From positions 1-38,008 of the forward strand of contig JALHON010000010.1 in NCBI GenBank assembly GCA_022842985.1: 38,008 nt of DNA. Reading direction: 5' to 3'. Under the pieces are notes generated by a model, which saw only the letters and a program-made list of their open reading frames with translations, had not been told where the DNA came from and did no database searches. Origin of the DNA: Acidobacteriota bacterium. GTDB taxonomy: Bacteria > Acidobacteriota > Vicinamibacteria > Vicinamibacterales > UBA2999. Position numbers and translations under genes: made by a program. Shown one piece after another: positions 18,301 to 25,096 of the stretch (its first letter is position 1; each line of letters starts with the position of its first letter).

Positions 18301-18944
18301 TCGTGGGCGGCGACGGCTGGGCCTACGACATCGGTTTCGGCGGCCTCGACCACGTGATGGCGGTGGGCAAGGACGTCAACATCCTCGTGCTCGACACCGA
18401 GGTCTACTCGAACACCGGCGGTCAGCAGTCGAAGGCGACGCCGCTCGGCGCCTCGGCCAAGTTCGCGAGCGCCGGCAAGAGCACCGCGAAGAAGGACCTC
18501 GCGGCCATGGCGATGGACTACGGCCACGTCTACGTCGCCCGCGTCGCCTTCGGCGCGAAGGACACGCAGACGGTGAAGGCGCTCATCGACGCGGAGTCGT
18601 ACCCGGGCCCGTCGCTCGTGATTGCCTACAGCCACTGCATCGCGCACGGCTACGACCTCGAACACGGGCTCGAGCAGCAGAAGCTGGCGGCCGACTCGGG
18701 CTATTGGCCGCTCTACCGCTTCGACCCGCGTCGCGCGGCCGTGGGCGAGAACCCCTTCCAGCTCGACTCGGCACCGCCGAAGGTGGACCTCGGCAAGTTC
18801 GTGCGCAACGAAGCGCGCTTCCGCCTGGTCGAGCAACAGGACCCCGAACGCTTCAAGGCGCTGCTCGAACAGGGCCAGGCCGACATCCAGAAGCACTTCG
18901 CGGTGTACACATCATGGACCTCTCGACCACCCACCTCGGCCTGA
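15381..18944 (+). CDS. nifJ: pyruvate:ferredoxin (flavodoxin) oxidoreductase, single-chain
   Basis: 1187 aa, the usual length of homodimeric PFOR, which converts pyruvate and CoA to acetyl-CoA and CO2 while reducing ferredoxin. Visible parts are the N-terminal domain with YPITPSSTMGE; two ferredoxin-type clusters near residues 695 (CIQCNKCALVCP) and 753 (CTGCTLCVQVCP); the proximal-cluster cysteines in ACSGCGETPYI (about 826), ATGCSSIYGG and YSHCIAHG; and the thiamine-diphosphate motif from GDGWAYDIGFGG to LDTEVYSNTGGQQS (about 976-1016). The frame is open back through the amine oxidase gene, but family similarity begins at ATG 15381 (MAAWVTIDGNEAAA). The upstream GGGAG is about 18 bases away, so initiation looks weak. 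The 3' end overlaps the next gene by 31 bases. Confidence 0.95.
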   Translation: MAAWVTIDGNEAAASVAHRVNDVIAIYPITPSSTMGELADEWSAKHQPNIWGDVPSVTEMQSEAGAIAACHGVLQGGSLATTFTASQGLLLMIPSLYKIAGELTPFCMHVAARTVATHALSIFGDHSDVMACRQTGVAMLASASVQEAHDFALIGQAATLASRLPFIHFFDGFRTSHEVAKIRPLSDDDLRAMLPDHLVAAHRARALTPDAPVLRGTAQNPDAYFQAREASSPFYAACPSIVQRTMDAFAARTGRQYHLFDYVGHPQADRVVVLMGSGTDTVDDTVAWLMAHGERVGVLKVRLYRPFSLADFVRALPASTRAIAVLDRTKEPGAVGEPLYQDVVAALHEAHLDGTSPMARDAVVIGGRYGLSSKEFTPAMAAAVFAELAKARPKNHFTIGIVDDVSHSSLDWDRTLDIEAADVARSVFFGLGADGTVGANKNSIKIIGEETDAFAQGYFVYDSKKSGAVTISHLRFGPRPIHAPYLIQHARFIGCHQFNFLDRYDVLSYAAPGAVLLLNAPYAPDRVWDALPREVQDGIIEKGLTVYTIDAVAVAKANGMGTRINTVMQTCFFALSGVLPREQAIQKIKQAIEKTYAKRGPDVVQRNFAAVDDTLQHLHQVAVPAAASAARHRPPIVAANAPDFVTRVSAVMLAGHGDLLPVSAFPVDGTWPVATSQWEKRSIAQDIPVWDEAICIQCNKCALVCPHAAIRAKMYPPEAGEGAPATFKAVPFKAREHEYGQGLRYTLQVAPEDCTGCTLCVQVCPAKDKANPRHKALDMHAQAPLVAAERENFAFFLGLPEADRTQVKLDLKGTQFLQPLFEYSGACSGCGETPYIKLMTQLFGDRAIVANATGCSSIYGGNLPTTPYTCNSDGRGPAWANSLFEDNAEFGLGLRLSVDQQVSMARGLLSALRGQVGETLTDLLLTASQSDEAAIAAQRARVADLRRALAPLGGPDARRLERLADYLVRKSIWLVGGDGWAYDIGFGGLDHVMAVGKDVNILVLDTEVYSNTGGQQSKATPLGASAKFASAGKSTAKKDLAAMAMDYGHVYVARVAFGAKDTQTVKALIDAESYPGPSLVIAYSHCIAHGYDLEHGLEQQKLAADSGYWPLYRFDPRRAAVGENPFQLDSAPPKVDLGKFVRNEARFRLVEQQDPERFKALLEQGQADIQKHFAVYTSWTSRPPTSA

Positions 18945-19909
18945 CGCTGCCGCATCCGTTCATCACGGGCGCGTCTCCGCTCGTCGACGACCTCGACATG
19001 GTGCGCCGGCTCGAAGACGCCGGAGCCGCTGCCATCACGATGCACTCGCTGTTCGAGGAGCAGATCACCGCCGAACGCGATGCCACGTGGTGGCACCTCG
19101 ACACGCACGAAGACGGCCACGCCGAAGCCACGACCTACTTCCCGAAGCGCGACGAGTACCGGCTCGGGCCCGACAAGTATCTGGAGCAGATCCGCCGCAT
19201 CAAGCAGGCCGTGGGCGTGCCGGTGATTGCTTCGCTCAATGGCACGACCGGCCGCGGCTGGGTCGAGTACGCGCAGGCGATGCAGCAGGCCGGCGCCGAT
19301 GCGCTCGAACTCAACGTCTACATGGTGGCGACCGATCCGGCGGTGCCTGGCAGCACCATCGACCAGAAGATCGTGGACGCGGCACACCTCGTGCGCTCGG
19401 CCGTCTCGATTCCGGTGGCGGTGAAGCTGTCGCCGTTCTTCTCGTCGATCGCGCACCTGGCGCAGCGCCTCGACGAGGCCGGCGTGAACGGGCTCGTGCT
19501 CTTCAACCGCTTCTACCAGCCGGATATCGACATCGAACATCTCGACGTGGTGCCGCACCTGCGCCTGTCAGACTCCTCGGAGCTGCTGCTGCGTCTGCGC
19601 TGGCTGGCGATTCTCTCCGGCCGGCTCAAGGCCACGCTTGCCTGCAGCGGCGGCGTGCACACGGCGGCGGACGCGATCAAGGCAGTGATGGCCGGAGCCG
19701 GCGCCGTGCAGCTCGTGTCGGTGCTGCTGCACGAAGGGCCCGAGCGGCTCTCGACGCTGCGCTACGAGTTCGAGCGCTGGATGGTCGAGCACGAGTACGC
19801 GTCGGTGGCGCAGATGCGCGGCAGCATGAACCTGGGCCGGTGTCCGGACCCGGCGGCCTTCGAACGCGGCAACTACGTGAAGCTGCTGCAGACGTGGCGG
19901 CCGCGCTAG
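18914..19909 (+). CDS. dihydroorotate dehydrogenase-like FMN protein
   Basis: 331 aa with an FMN-binding TIM-barrel of the dihydroorotate/dihydropyrimidine dehydrogenase group. Signs are the N-terminal segment LGLTLPHPFITGASPLVDD, VPVIASLNG, ADALELNVY, IPVAVKLSPFFSS and the C-terminal phosphate-binding portion LACSGGVHTAADAIKAVMAGAGAVQLVS. ATG 18914 lies inside the end of the PFOR gene (31-base overlap), so translation is likely coupled. This group of DHOD-like proteins is, to my knowledge, often found beside PFOR genes. The link suggests a flavin partner for reduced ferredoxin or pyrimidine chemistry rather than de novo UMP synthesis, but the reaction is not known from sequence. It converges on pssA with 6 bases between stops. 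Confidence 0.85.
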   Translation: MDLSTTHLGLTLPHPFITGASPLVDDLDMVRRLEDAGAAAITMHSLFEEQITAERDATWWHLDTHEDGHAEATTYFPKRDEYRLGPDKYLEQIRRIKQAVGVPVIASLNGTTGRGWVEYAQAMQQAGADALELNVYMVATDPAVPGSTIDQKIVDAAHLVRSAVSIPVAVKLSPFFSSIAHLAQRLDEAGVNGLVLFNRFYQPDIDIEHLDVVPHLRLSDSSELLLRLRWLAILSGRLKATLACSGGVHTAADAIKAVMAGAGAVQLVSVLLHEGPERLSTLRYEFERWMVEHEYASVAQMRGSMNLGRCPDPAAFERGNYVKLLQTWRPR

Positions 19910-19918
19910 CGCGCGCTA
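19907..19918. repeat. 12-bp palindrome carrying both stop codons of a convergent gene pair
   Basis: TAGCGCGCGCTA is a perfect palindrome. Its left end is the TAG of the plus-strand gene and its right end is the TAG of pssA read on the minus strand. It has no T-run and is probably a by-product of the tight packing. Confidence 0.4.
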
Positions 19919-20554
19919 CGGCTTCGGAATCCGCAGCGTGGCACTGATCATCGCGCTGCCGCTCATCCCGTAGACGAGCACGAGCGGATGCAGCAGCGCC
20001 GGGCCGAGGCGCACGGCGCCGAACCAGAGATCCGGCCCGGTGTGCCCGAGCCACTGCGCCACGCCGAGCAGCAGCACGATGCCGATGCTCGTCGGAATCG
20101 GCGTGCCTTCGAAGTACTTGACCTTGCCGGTCGACGGATCGGCGAGCGCGGACGACGTCACGTTGAAGCGTGCCAGACGGCTGACGCCGCACACCACGAA
20201 GTAGCTGAGCACGAGCATGTCCCAGCCGCCGCGCAGGCCCAGCGTGAAGCCGAGCACGGCCGGCGCGACACCGAACGAGATGACATCCGCCAGCGAGTCG
20301 AGATCGGCGCCGAGCACCGACTGCCGGCGGCGGTCGAGCCGCGCCACATAGCCGTCGAGCACGTCGAGCACGAGCGCCAGCGGCAGCAGCAGGAACGCCG
20401 TCCAGAGATACCGCGGGCTGCCCTCGGCCAGATAGTCGAGGCACAGGAAGATGGCGATGGTGCCGCAGGCGGCGTTGCCGATCGTGAGCGCGTCGGCCCA
20501 CGTGTACGACCGCAGCATCGAGAGGTGGCGGCGGCGCGCGGGCGGCGTGGTCAT
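19916..20554 (-). CDS. pssA: CDP-diacylglycerol-serine O-phosphatidyltransferase
   Basis: 212 aa integral membrane protein with several hydrophobic segments. The CDP-alcohol phosphatidyltransferase signature D-G-x2-A-R-x8-G-x3-D-x3-D is complete at residues 67-90 (Asp67, Gly68, Ala71, Arg72, Gly82, Asp86, Asp90). This size and type matches the PssA that makes phosphatidylserine, the precursor of phosphatidylethanolamine, from CDP-diacylglycerol and serine. Archaetidylserine- or other alcohol-specific relatives cannot be fully excluded. The frame extends upstream inside the PRPP synthetase gene, but ATG 20554 forms an ATGA overlap with its stop, so the two are translationally coupled. No psd (decarboxylase) gene is next to it, which is the more usual partner. 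Confidence 0.9.
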   Translation of the reverse strand: MTTPPARRRHLSMLRSYTWADALTIGNAACGTIAIFLCLDYLAEGSPRYLWTAFLLLPLALVLDVLDGYVARLDRRRQSVLGADLDSLADVISFGVAPAVLGFTLGLRGGWDMLVLSYFVVCGVSRLARFNVTSSALADPSTGKVKYFEGTPIPTSIGIVLLLGVAQWLGHTGPDLWFGAVRLGPALLHPLVLVYGMSGSAMISATLRIPKP

Positions 20555-21450
20555 GGCGTGAGCGCTCCCGCAAGGTCCGCGATCGCCGGCACGAGCAGCG
20601 GCACGATGTCGATGGTGCCGGCCGGATGATTGATGGTGTTGGTGGTCACGATGCCGCTGGCCCCCGCCGCGCGCAGCGCCTCGTCGGTCTCGCGCGCGAA
20701 GAGTGCGTGCACGGCAAGACACACCGGGGCCGGGAGCCCGGCTTCGACCAGCCGCCCGACCGTGGCGATCATCGTCTGGCCCGACGACACCACGTCGTCC
20801 ACGACCACCGGCGTATGGTCGCGCCACGCCGAGACATCCGGCGCCGTGATCTCGACGGTGCGGTCACCGCGCCGCACCTTGCGCATCACGACGAACGGCG
20901 CGCCGGCACGGGTGGCTACATCGCGCACCCACTGCCCGCTCTCCTCATCCGGACCGACGACGAGCGGACGCGTCACGTGCGCGGCGATCCACGCCGCGAG
21001 CGCCGGCGCCGCCGCCACGACCCGCGAGGGCACCGCGTAGACTTCGCCGAGCGCGTGCACGCGGTGCAGGTGCGGATCCACAGTGACGAGCCAGTCGATG
21101 TGCCGGGAGAGGAGCGCCGCGAACGTGCGCGAGGTCACCGCCTCGCCAGGGCGGAACTGCTGGTCCTGCCGCATGTAGGCGAGATACGGCGCCACGAGAC
21201 CCACACGCGAGGCGCCTTCGGCCCGCGCCGCCTCGGCGCGGAAGACGAGCGGCAGGAGCTTCGGGTCCGGATGATCGAGCGCGCAGGCGATGACGACGTG
21301 ACGGCCGCGGCAGTCGGCGTCGAGGCGCAGGTAGGTTTCCCCGTCGGGAAAGTGCCGCGACTCGACCGCGCCGAGCGGCAGACCGAGTACGTCGGCCAGG
21401 TGCCGTGCCAGCGTGTCGCTGCCGCCGGACGCGAGCACCAGGCCCGTCAC
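20551..21450 (-). CDS. prs: ribose-phosphate pyrophosphokinase (PRPP synthetase) family protein
   Basis: 299 aa, a little shorter than typical bacterial Prs (about 315). The enzyme makes PRPP from ribose 5-phosphate and ATP. Family marks are FPDGETYLRL near the N-terminus, YLAYMRQD (Arg-Gln-Asp at 94-96), TVDPHLH at 124-129 for Mg-ATP contact, a basic catalytic-loop stretch RKVRRGD, and the PRPP loop VVVDDVVSSGQTM at 215-227. Translation starts at GTG 21450, which overlaps the TGA of the phosphorylase gene (GTGA); its own TGA overlaps the pssA ATG. It could be a second, salvage-linked paralogue rather than the housekeeping Prs, since it is coupled to a nucleoside/nucleotide phosphorylase. That is inference. 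Confidence 0.88.
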   Translation of the reverse strand: MTGLVLASGGSDTLARHLADVLGLPLGAVESRHFPDGETYLRLDADCRGRHVVIACALDHPDPKLLPLVFRAEAARAEGASRVGLVAPYLAYMRQDQQFRPGEAVTSRTFAALLSRHIDWLVTVDPHLHRVHALGEVYAVPSRVVAAAPALAAWIAAHVTRPLVVGPDEESGQWVRDVATRAGAPFVVMRKVRRGDRTVEITAPDVSAWRDHTPVVVDDVVSSGQTMIATVGRLVEAGLPAPVCLAVHALFARETDEALRAAGASGIVTTNTINHPAGTIDIVPLLVPAIADLAGALTP

Positions 21451-22961
21451 CGCGGCACGCCCACGGCGATGATGCCCGGATGGGCGGCGAGGTACTCGCG
21501 CACGTAGCCGATCTCGCCCGGGCTCTCGGCATGCAGGGTGAAGAGCGGCTGGCCGGCCGCGACGCGGTCGCCGAGCCGCACGTGCAGGTCGATGCCGGCG
21601 GCCGGGTCCGCCGGAGCGCCGGCGAGCTTCGCGGCGCGCGACAGCCGCCGGTTGTCGATGTCGACGACGGCGCCCGCCGTGGGCGCCAGCACCTCGAAGC
21701 GCTGCGCGCTCACCGGTGGCGTGCGCATGCCGCCCTGCGCCTCGCAGATCGCCTGGAGCTTCTGCCAGGCGCGGCCGTCGGCAAGGATGGCCTTCGCCTC
21801 CACCGCCCCCTGCCCCACGCGGCAGGCGCCGGCCAGTTCGAGCACTTCACCCGCGAGCAGCACGGCGCGGGCCCGCAGGTCTGCCGGCGCGCCGCTGTCG
21901 CCGCGCGTGACCGCCACCAGATCGCGCGCTTCGAGCGCCGGGCCGATGCCGCGGCCCACCGGTTGCGTGCCGTCGGTGAGAATGGGCCGCACCACGAGAC
22001 CCACGGCATCCCCCACGCGCTCGAGCAGGCGGGCCACGTTGTAGGCCGCCTGCGGCGTGCGCATCTTCGCCGTGGGACCCACGGGCAGGTCGATCACGAC
22101 GTGCGTGGCCCCGGCCGCCACCTTCTTCGAGAGCACCGACGACACGAGCTGCGCGTCGCTGTCGACGTCGAGCGCCCGTTCCACGCGCACGAGCAGATCG
22201 TCCACCGGGCTCAGGTGAATCGCGCCGCCCCAGATCACGCAGCCGCCTTCGCGCTCGATCACACGGCGCATCGTCGGCAGGTCGAGATTCACCGGCGCGA
22301 GGGTTTCCATCGTGTCGGCGGTGCCCGCGGGCGACGTAATCGCGCGCGACGACGTCTTCGGAATCCACACGCCTGCCGCGGCGACGATCGCGACGACGAT
22401 CGGCGTCGTGCGGTTGCCGGGCAGGCCGCCCACGCAGTGTTTGTCGGCGATCACCGGCCGCTCCCACGTGAGCCGGGCCCCGACGTCCACCATGCCGCGC
22501 GTCTGCCACACCACTTCATCGAGACTCATGCCCACCGCGGCGCACGCCGTGAGATACGACGAGAGTTCGATGTCGGTGTAGCGCCCGGCCGCCATGTCCT
22601 GCAGGATCGCGGTGAGCTGCTGCTCGCCGAACGGCTTGCCGAAGACCTTGGCGCGCACGGCCCCGAGCGACTCGACGGGCCGTGGATGCGCCATCGTCGC
22701 GATCTCGCCGGGCACGGCCTCGAGCAGTTGCCACGCGGCTTCCGAGAGGCCGGCCTCGGTGGGCAGCACGAAGCCGTCGCGCACGACGTTCAGCGTCGCG
22801 ACGATCGACCGCGCGCCGGCGGTGATGAGCACACGAGAGTGCGCCGAGAAGCCTTCGGAGCGGCAGACATGGCAGTCGGCCCGCATGTAGACCACGGGCT
22901 CTTCGTGCGTATCGATTCCCAGGCGCTTGAGCGACAGCGTATTACCGGTAGGTTCCACCAC
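21447..22961 (-). CDS. type-2 thymidine / AMP phosphorylase family protein
   Basis: 504 aa, the length of the archaeal-type (type 2) thymidine/pyrimidine phosphorylases, whose archaeal members act on AMP and other nucleoside monophosphates. Segments seen are LKRLGIDTHEEPVVYMRADCHVCRSEGF at the start of the N-terminal extension, KHCVGGLPGNRTTPIVV at 174-190, and the phosphate-binding KTSSRAITSPAGTADTME at 202-219. The C-terminal part (VLAPTAGAVVDIDN, GDRVAAGQPLFTLHAE) is the barrel-like domain of the family. Whether it splits thymidine or nucleotides is undecided. The start is GTG 22961 or the adjacent GTG 22958; the open frame further upstream lies in another gene. Coupling to PRPP synthetase suggests base/ribose salvage. 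Confidence 0.88.
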   Translation of the reverse strand: MVEPTGNTLSLKRLGIDTHEEPVVYMRADCHVCRSEGFSAHSRVLITAGARSIVATLNVVRDGFVLPTEAGLSEAAWQLLEAVPGEIATMAHPRPVESLGAVRAKVFGKPFGEQQLTAILQDMAAGRYTDIELSSYLTACAAVGMSLDEVVWQTRGMVDVGARLTWERPVIADKHCVGGLPGNRTTPIVVAIVAAAGVWIPKTSSRAITSPAGTADTMETLAPVNLDLPTMRRVIEREGGCVIWGGAIHLSPVDDLLVRVERALDVDSDAQLVSSVLSKKVAAGATHVVIDLPVGPTAKMRTPQAAYNVARLLERVGDAVGLVVRPILTDGTQPVGRGIGPALEARDLVAVTRGDSGAPADLRARAVLLAGEVLELAGACRVGQGAVEAKAILADGRAWQKLQAICEAQGGMRTPPVSAQRFEVLAPTAGAVVDIDNRRLSRAAKLAGAPADPAAGIDLHVRLGDRVAAGQPLFTLHAESPGEIGYVREYLAAHPGIIAVGVPR

Positions 22962-22966
22962 CGTCG

Positions 22967-22972
22967 AGCATA
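22967..22972 (-). promoter_or_regulatory. candidate -10 box directly before the phosphorylase gene
   Basis: TATGCT on the minus strand ends 5 bases before GTG 22961 with no ribosome-binding site between. It is the same hexamer as at 6787-6792 and would suit leaderless transcription of the phosphorylase-prs-pssA operon. Confidence 0.3.
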
Positions 22973-22990
22973 GCGCGATCGACGCGGACG

Positions 22991-23554
22991 TCAGTTCGAT
23001 GCCGCGGACCGCACCTGGAACGACCACCAGGTGTCCGGCCGCCGGGCGTCCGGCGCGGGAATGGGGCCCGGTGGCTGCAGGGCCTGCACCGCAGGGTTCT
23101 GCAGTTTCCGTAGGCGCGCCGCCCAGGCGGCGTCGAGCACGCTCGGATCTGTGACCCGGTTGAGAACCACGGGATAGACGGCGCCATCCAGACGCAGACG
23201 CCCGGGATGGTCGACGCCCACCCGCGGGCACCAGAACTTGTTCGCGCCCGCCGAACAACTGAGGAAGAGCTCGCCGGCCGGTGTCGCCATGCAGTTCAGA
23301 TTCACCGAGTGCGGCAGCCACCCGATGGCGATCTGAATCTGGCAGAGCGGCACGTCGTTCGCGAAGCGCCAGTCCGCCACGGGTTCGCGACGCTCCTCGC
23401 CGCGCACTACAAGGCCGGGGATCCCGTCGCAGGGACACTGCACGGCCCAGTAGCCGCCGGCCATGACGGTGGCGGCCAGTGCTGTCGCGGCGAGTCCCAG
23501 CGCGATTGTGGCTGCTCTCGAACGCCGGCGGGGTGTGGATGGATGGGCACCCAT
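22991..23554 (-). CDS. membrane-anchored hypothetical protein
   Basis: 187 aa from ATG 23554 (193 aa from GTG 23572, which starts only 3 bases after the selO stop). A basic N-terminus (STPRRRSRAA) leads into one hydrophobic segment (TIALGLAATALAATVMAGGYWAV), then a soluble domain rich in Trp and Cys (QCPCDGIP, WRFANDVPLCQIQ, LNCMATPAGELFLSCSAGANKFWCPRVG) that is probably periplasmic. I do not recognise the family with confidence. Six cysteines in the exported part suggest disulfides or cofactor binding. It lies between selO and the phosphorylase gene on the same strand, 29 bases before the latter, and could belong to either transcript. Confidence 0.65.
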   Translation of the reverse strand: MGAHPSTPRRRSRAATIALGLAATALAATVMAGGYWAVQCPCDGIPGLVVRGEERREPVADWRFANDVPLCQIQIAIGWLPHSVNLNCMATPAGELFLSCSAGANKFWCPRVGVDHPGRLRLDGAVYPVVLNRVTDPSVLDAAWAARLRKLQNPAVQALQPPGPIPAPDARRPDTWWSFQVRSAASN

Positions 23555-23575
23555 GGCCGGGCACCATACCACGAC

Positions 23576-25027
23576 CTAGGTGCCGCAGAAGGTGCGGTAC
23601 GGCCGCGCGCCGGAATCCGCCGGCTCGGCGAACTCCACGGGCACGCGCGCGTGGTCGAACGGCGTCGCCAGTGCCGCGAGCAGCCGTTCGAGGGGCGCCA
23701 GGTCGCCATGGTCGGCCGCCGCCGTGAGCGCCGCTTCCACCTTGTGATTACGCGGGATGACGGCGGGATTGTGGCGCTGCATGCGCGCCGTGCGCTCACC
23801 CGGCACCGACGCCTCGCGCGCCAGTCTCGCCTGCCACTGCGCGTGCCACGCCGCAAAGCCGGGCTCGCCGAGCAGGGCCGCGGGCGGGCCGTCCGGCGCG
23901 CTGAGCGCGCGGAACGTGTTCGTGAAATCGGCCCGGGTCGCGTGCATCCACGCGAGGAGCGCCTCGGCCAGCGCGGCGTCGTCGTCCTCCTCGGTGGCGA
24001 GTCCCAGCTTCCCGCGCATCCGGGTGAGCCAGTGATGGCGAAAGCGCGTGGTGAACCGCTCGAGCGCGGCATTGGCGTGTTCGATCGCCACCGCCTGGTC
24101 GTCCGCGAACATCGGCAGCAGCGCTTCGGCGAGACGCGCCAGATTCCACTGCGCGATCGGCGGCTGGTTGGCGTAGGCGTAGCGGCCCTGATGATCGATC
24201 GAACTGAAGACCGTGTCGGGATCGTAGGCGTCCATGAACGCGCACGGTCCGTAGTCGATCGTTTCGCCCGAGATCGCCATGTTGTCGGTGTTCATCACGC
24301 CGTGGATGAACCCCACGAGCTGCCAGCGGGCGATGAGCGCCGCCTGACGCTCGGCAATCGCGTCGAACAGCGCCAGCGCGGGCACCGGCGCGTCGGCCGC
24401 GGCCGGATCGTGGCGGCGGATCGTGTAGTCCACGAGTGCGCCGAGCGCGGCCGGGTCGCGATGTGCCGCCGCCCATTCGAACGTGCCCACGCGCAGGTGA
24501 CTCGCGGCGATGCGCGTGAGCACGGCCCCGGGCAGCGCCCGCTCGCGCTGCACCGGCTCGCCCGTCGAGACCACGGCGAGACTACGCGACGTGGGGATGC
24601 CGAGCGCGTGCATCGCTTCGCTGATGACGAGCTCGCGCAGCATCGGCCCGAGCGCCGCGCGGCCATCGCCCCGGCGCGAGTACGGCGTCTGGCCGGCACC
24701 CTTGAGCTGCACGTCCACGCGCGCGCCGTCGGGCGTCAGCTGCTCGCCGAGCAGGATGGCGCGGCCATCGCCCAGGCCCGTGAAGTGCCCGAACTGATGC
24801 CCGGCATAGGCCTGCGCGAGCGGACGGGCACCGTCGGGCAGCGCGTTCCCGGCGAAGATCGCCGCGCCGGCCGGTGTGTCGAGGGCGGTGACATCGAGCC
24901 CGAGGGCCACGGCCAGCGCGGGATTGAAGACGACGAACTGCGGGTCGCGCACCGGGGTGGGTGCCGCGGGGGAATGGAAGAGCGCCGGCAGGCCGGCGTA
25001 GGTGTGCTCGAGACGCCAGCCGCTCAC
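23576..25027 (-). CDS. selO: SelO family protein adenylyltransferase (pseudokinase)
   Basis: 483 aa, the normal bacterial SelO (YdiU/UPF0061) length. SelO has a kinase fold but transfers AMP from ATP to Ser, Thr or Tyr of target proteins and is linked to oxidative-stress response. Visible features are AYAGHQFGHFTGLGDGRAILLGE, VQLKGAGQTPYSRRGDGRAALGPMLRE, SEAMHALGIPTSRSLAVVSTGE and GVMNTDNMAISGETIDYGPCAFMDAYDP with the Mg-binding/catalytic Asp and Asn. It ends in YRTFCGT, where some eukaryotic members carry selenocysteine in a comparable C-terminal position; here it is Cys. The preferred start is GTG 25027, because the open frame upstream crosses into the divergent gene's leader. It is divergent from the secreted protein at 25097. 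Confidence 0.93.
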   Translation of the reverse strand: MSGWRLEHTYAGLPALFHSPAAPTPVRDPQFVVFNPALAVALGLDVTALDTPAGAAIFAGNALPDGARPLAQAYAGHQFGHFTGLGDGRAILLGEQLTPDGARVDVQLKGAGQTPYSRRGDGRAALGPMLRELVISEAMHALGIPTSRSLAVVSTGEPVQRERALPGAVLTRIAASHLRVGTFEWAAAHRDPAALGALVDYTIRRHDPAAADAPVPALALFDAIAERQAALIARWQLVGFIHGVMNTDNMAISGETIDYGPCAFMDAYDPDTVFSSIDHQGRYAYANQPPIAQWNLARLAEALLPMFADDQAVAIEHANAALERFTTRFRHHWLTRMRGKLGLATEEDDDAALAEALLAWMHATRADFTNTFRALSAPDGPPAALLGEPGFAAWHAQWQARLAREASVPGERTARMQRHNPAVIPRNHKVEAALTAAADHGDLAPLERLLAALATPFDHARVPVEFAEPADSGARPYRTFCGT

Positions 25028-25083
25028 CCCGCCATGATGGCACGGCTTGCCGGCCCGTCGTGGCGCGACGCGGTCTGGTGTCG

Positions 25084-25089
25084 TACGAT
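25084..25089 (+). promoter_or_regulatory. candidate -10 box close to the start of the 388-aa secreted protein
   Basis: TACGAT ends 7 bases before ATG 25097, with no Shine-Dalgarno sequence between them. The spacing resembles the other TAnnnT boxes just upstream of start codons in this window. Confidence 0.3.
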
Positions 25090-25096
25090 CGTCACG

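Noticed and set aside
15936-18896. 986-codon open frame antisense to PFOR
   Set aside because: It is rich in Arg, His and Val without any fold signature and lies wholly opposite a well-identified PFOR.
13635-18944. Single frame suggesting a 1769-aa fusion ending in PFOR
   Set aside because: The part before 15381 runs out of frame through the amine oxidase gene and shows no PFOR similarity; the rest alone has normal PFOR length.
19907-19918. Palindrome between DHOD-like gene and pssA as a bidirectional terminator
   Set aside because: Its stem would be at most 4 bp with a minimal loop and no T-runs.
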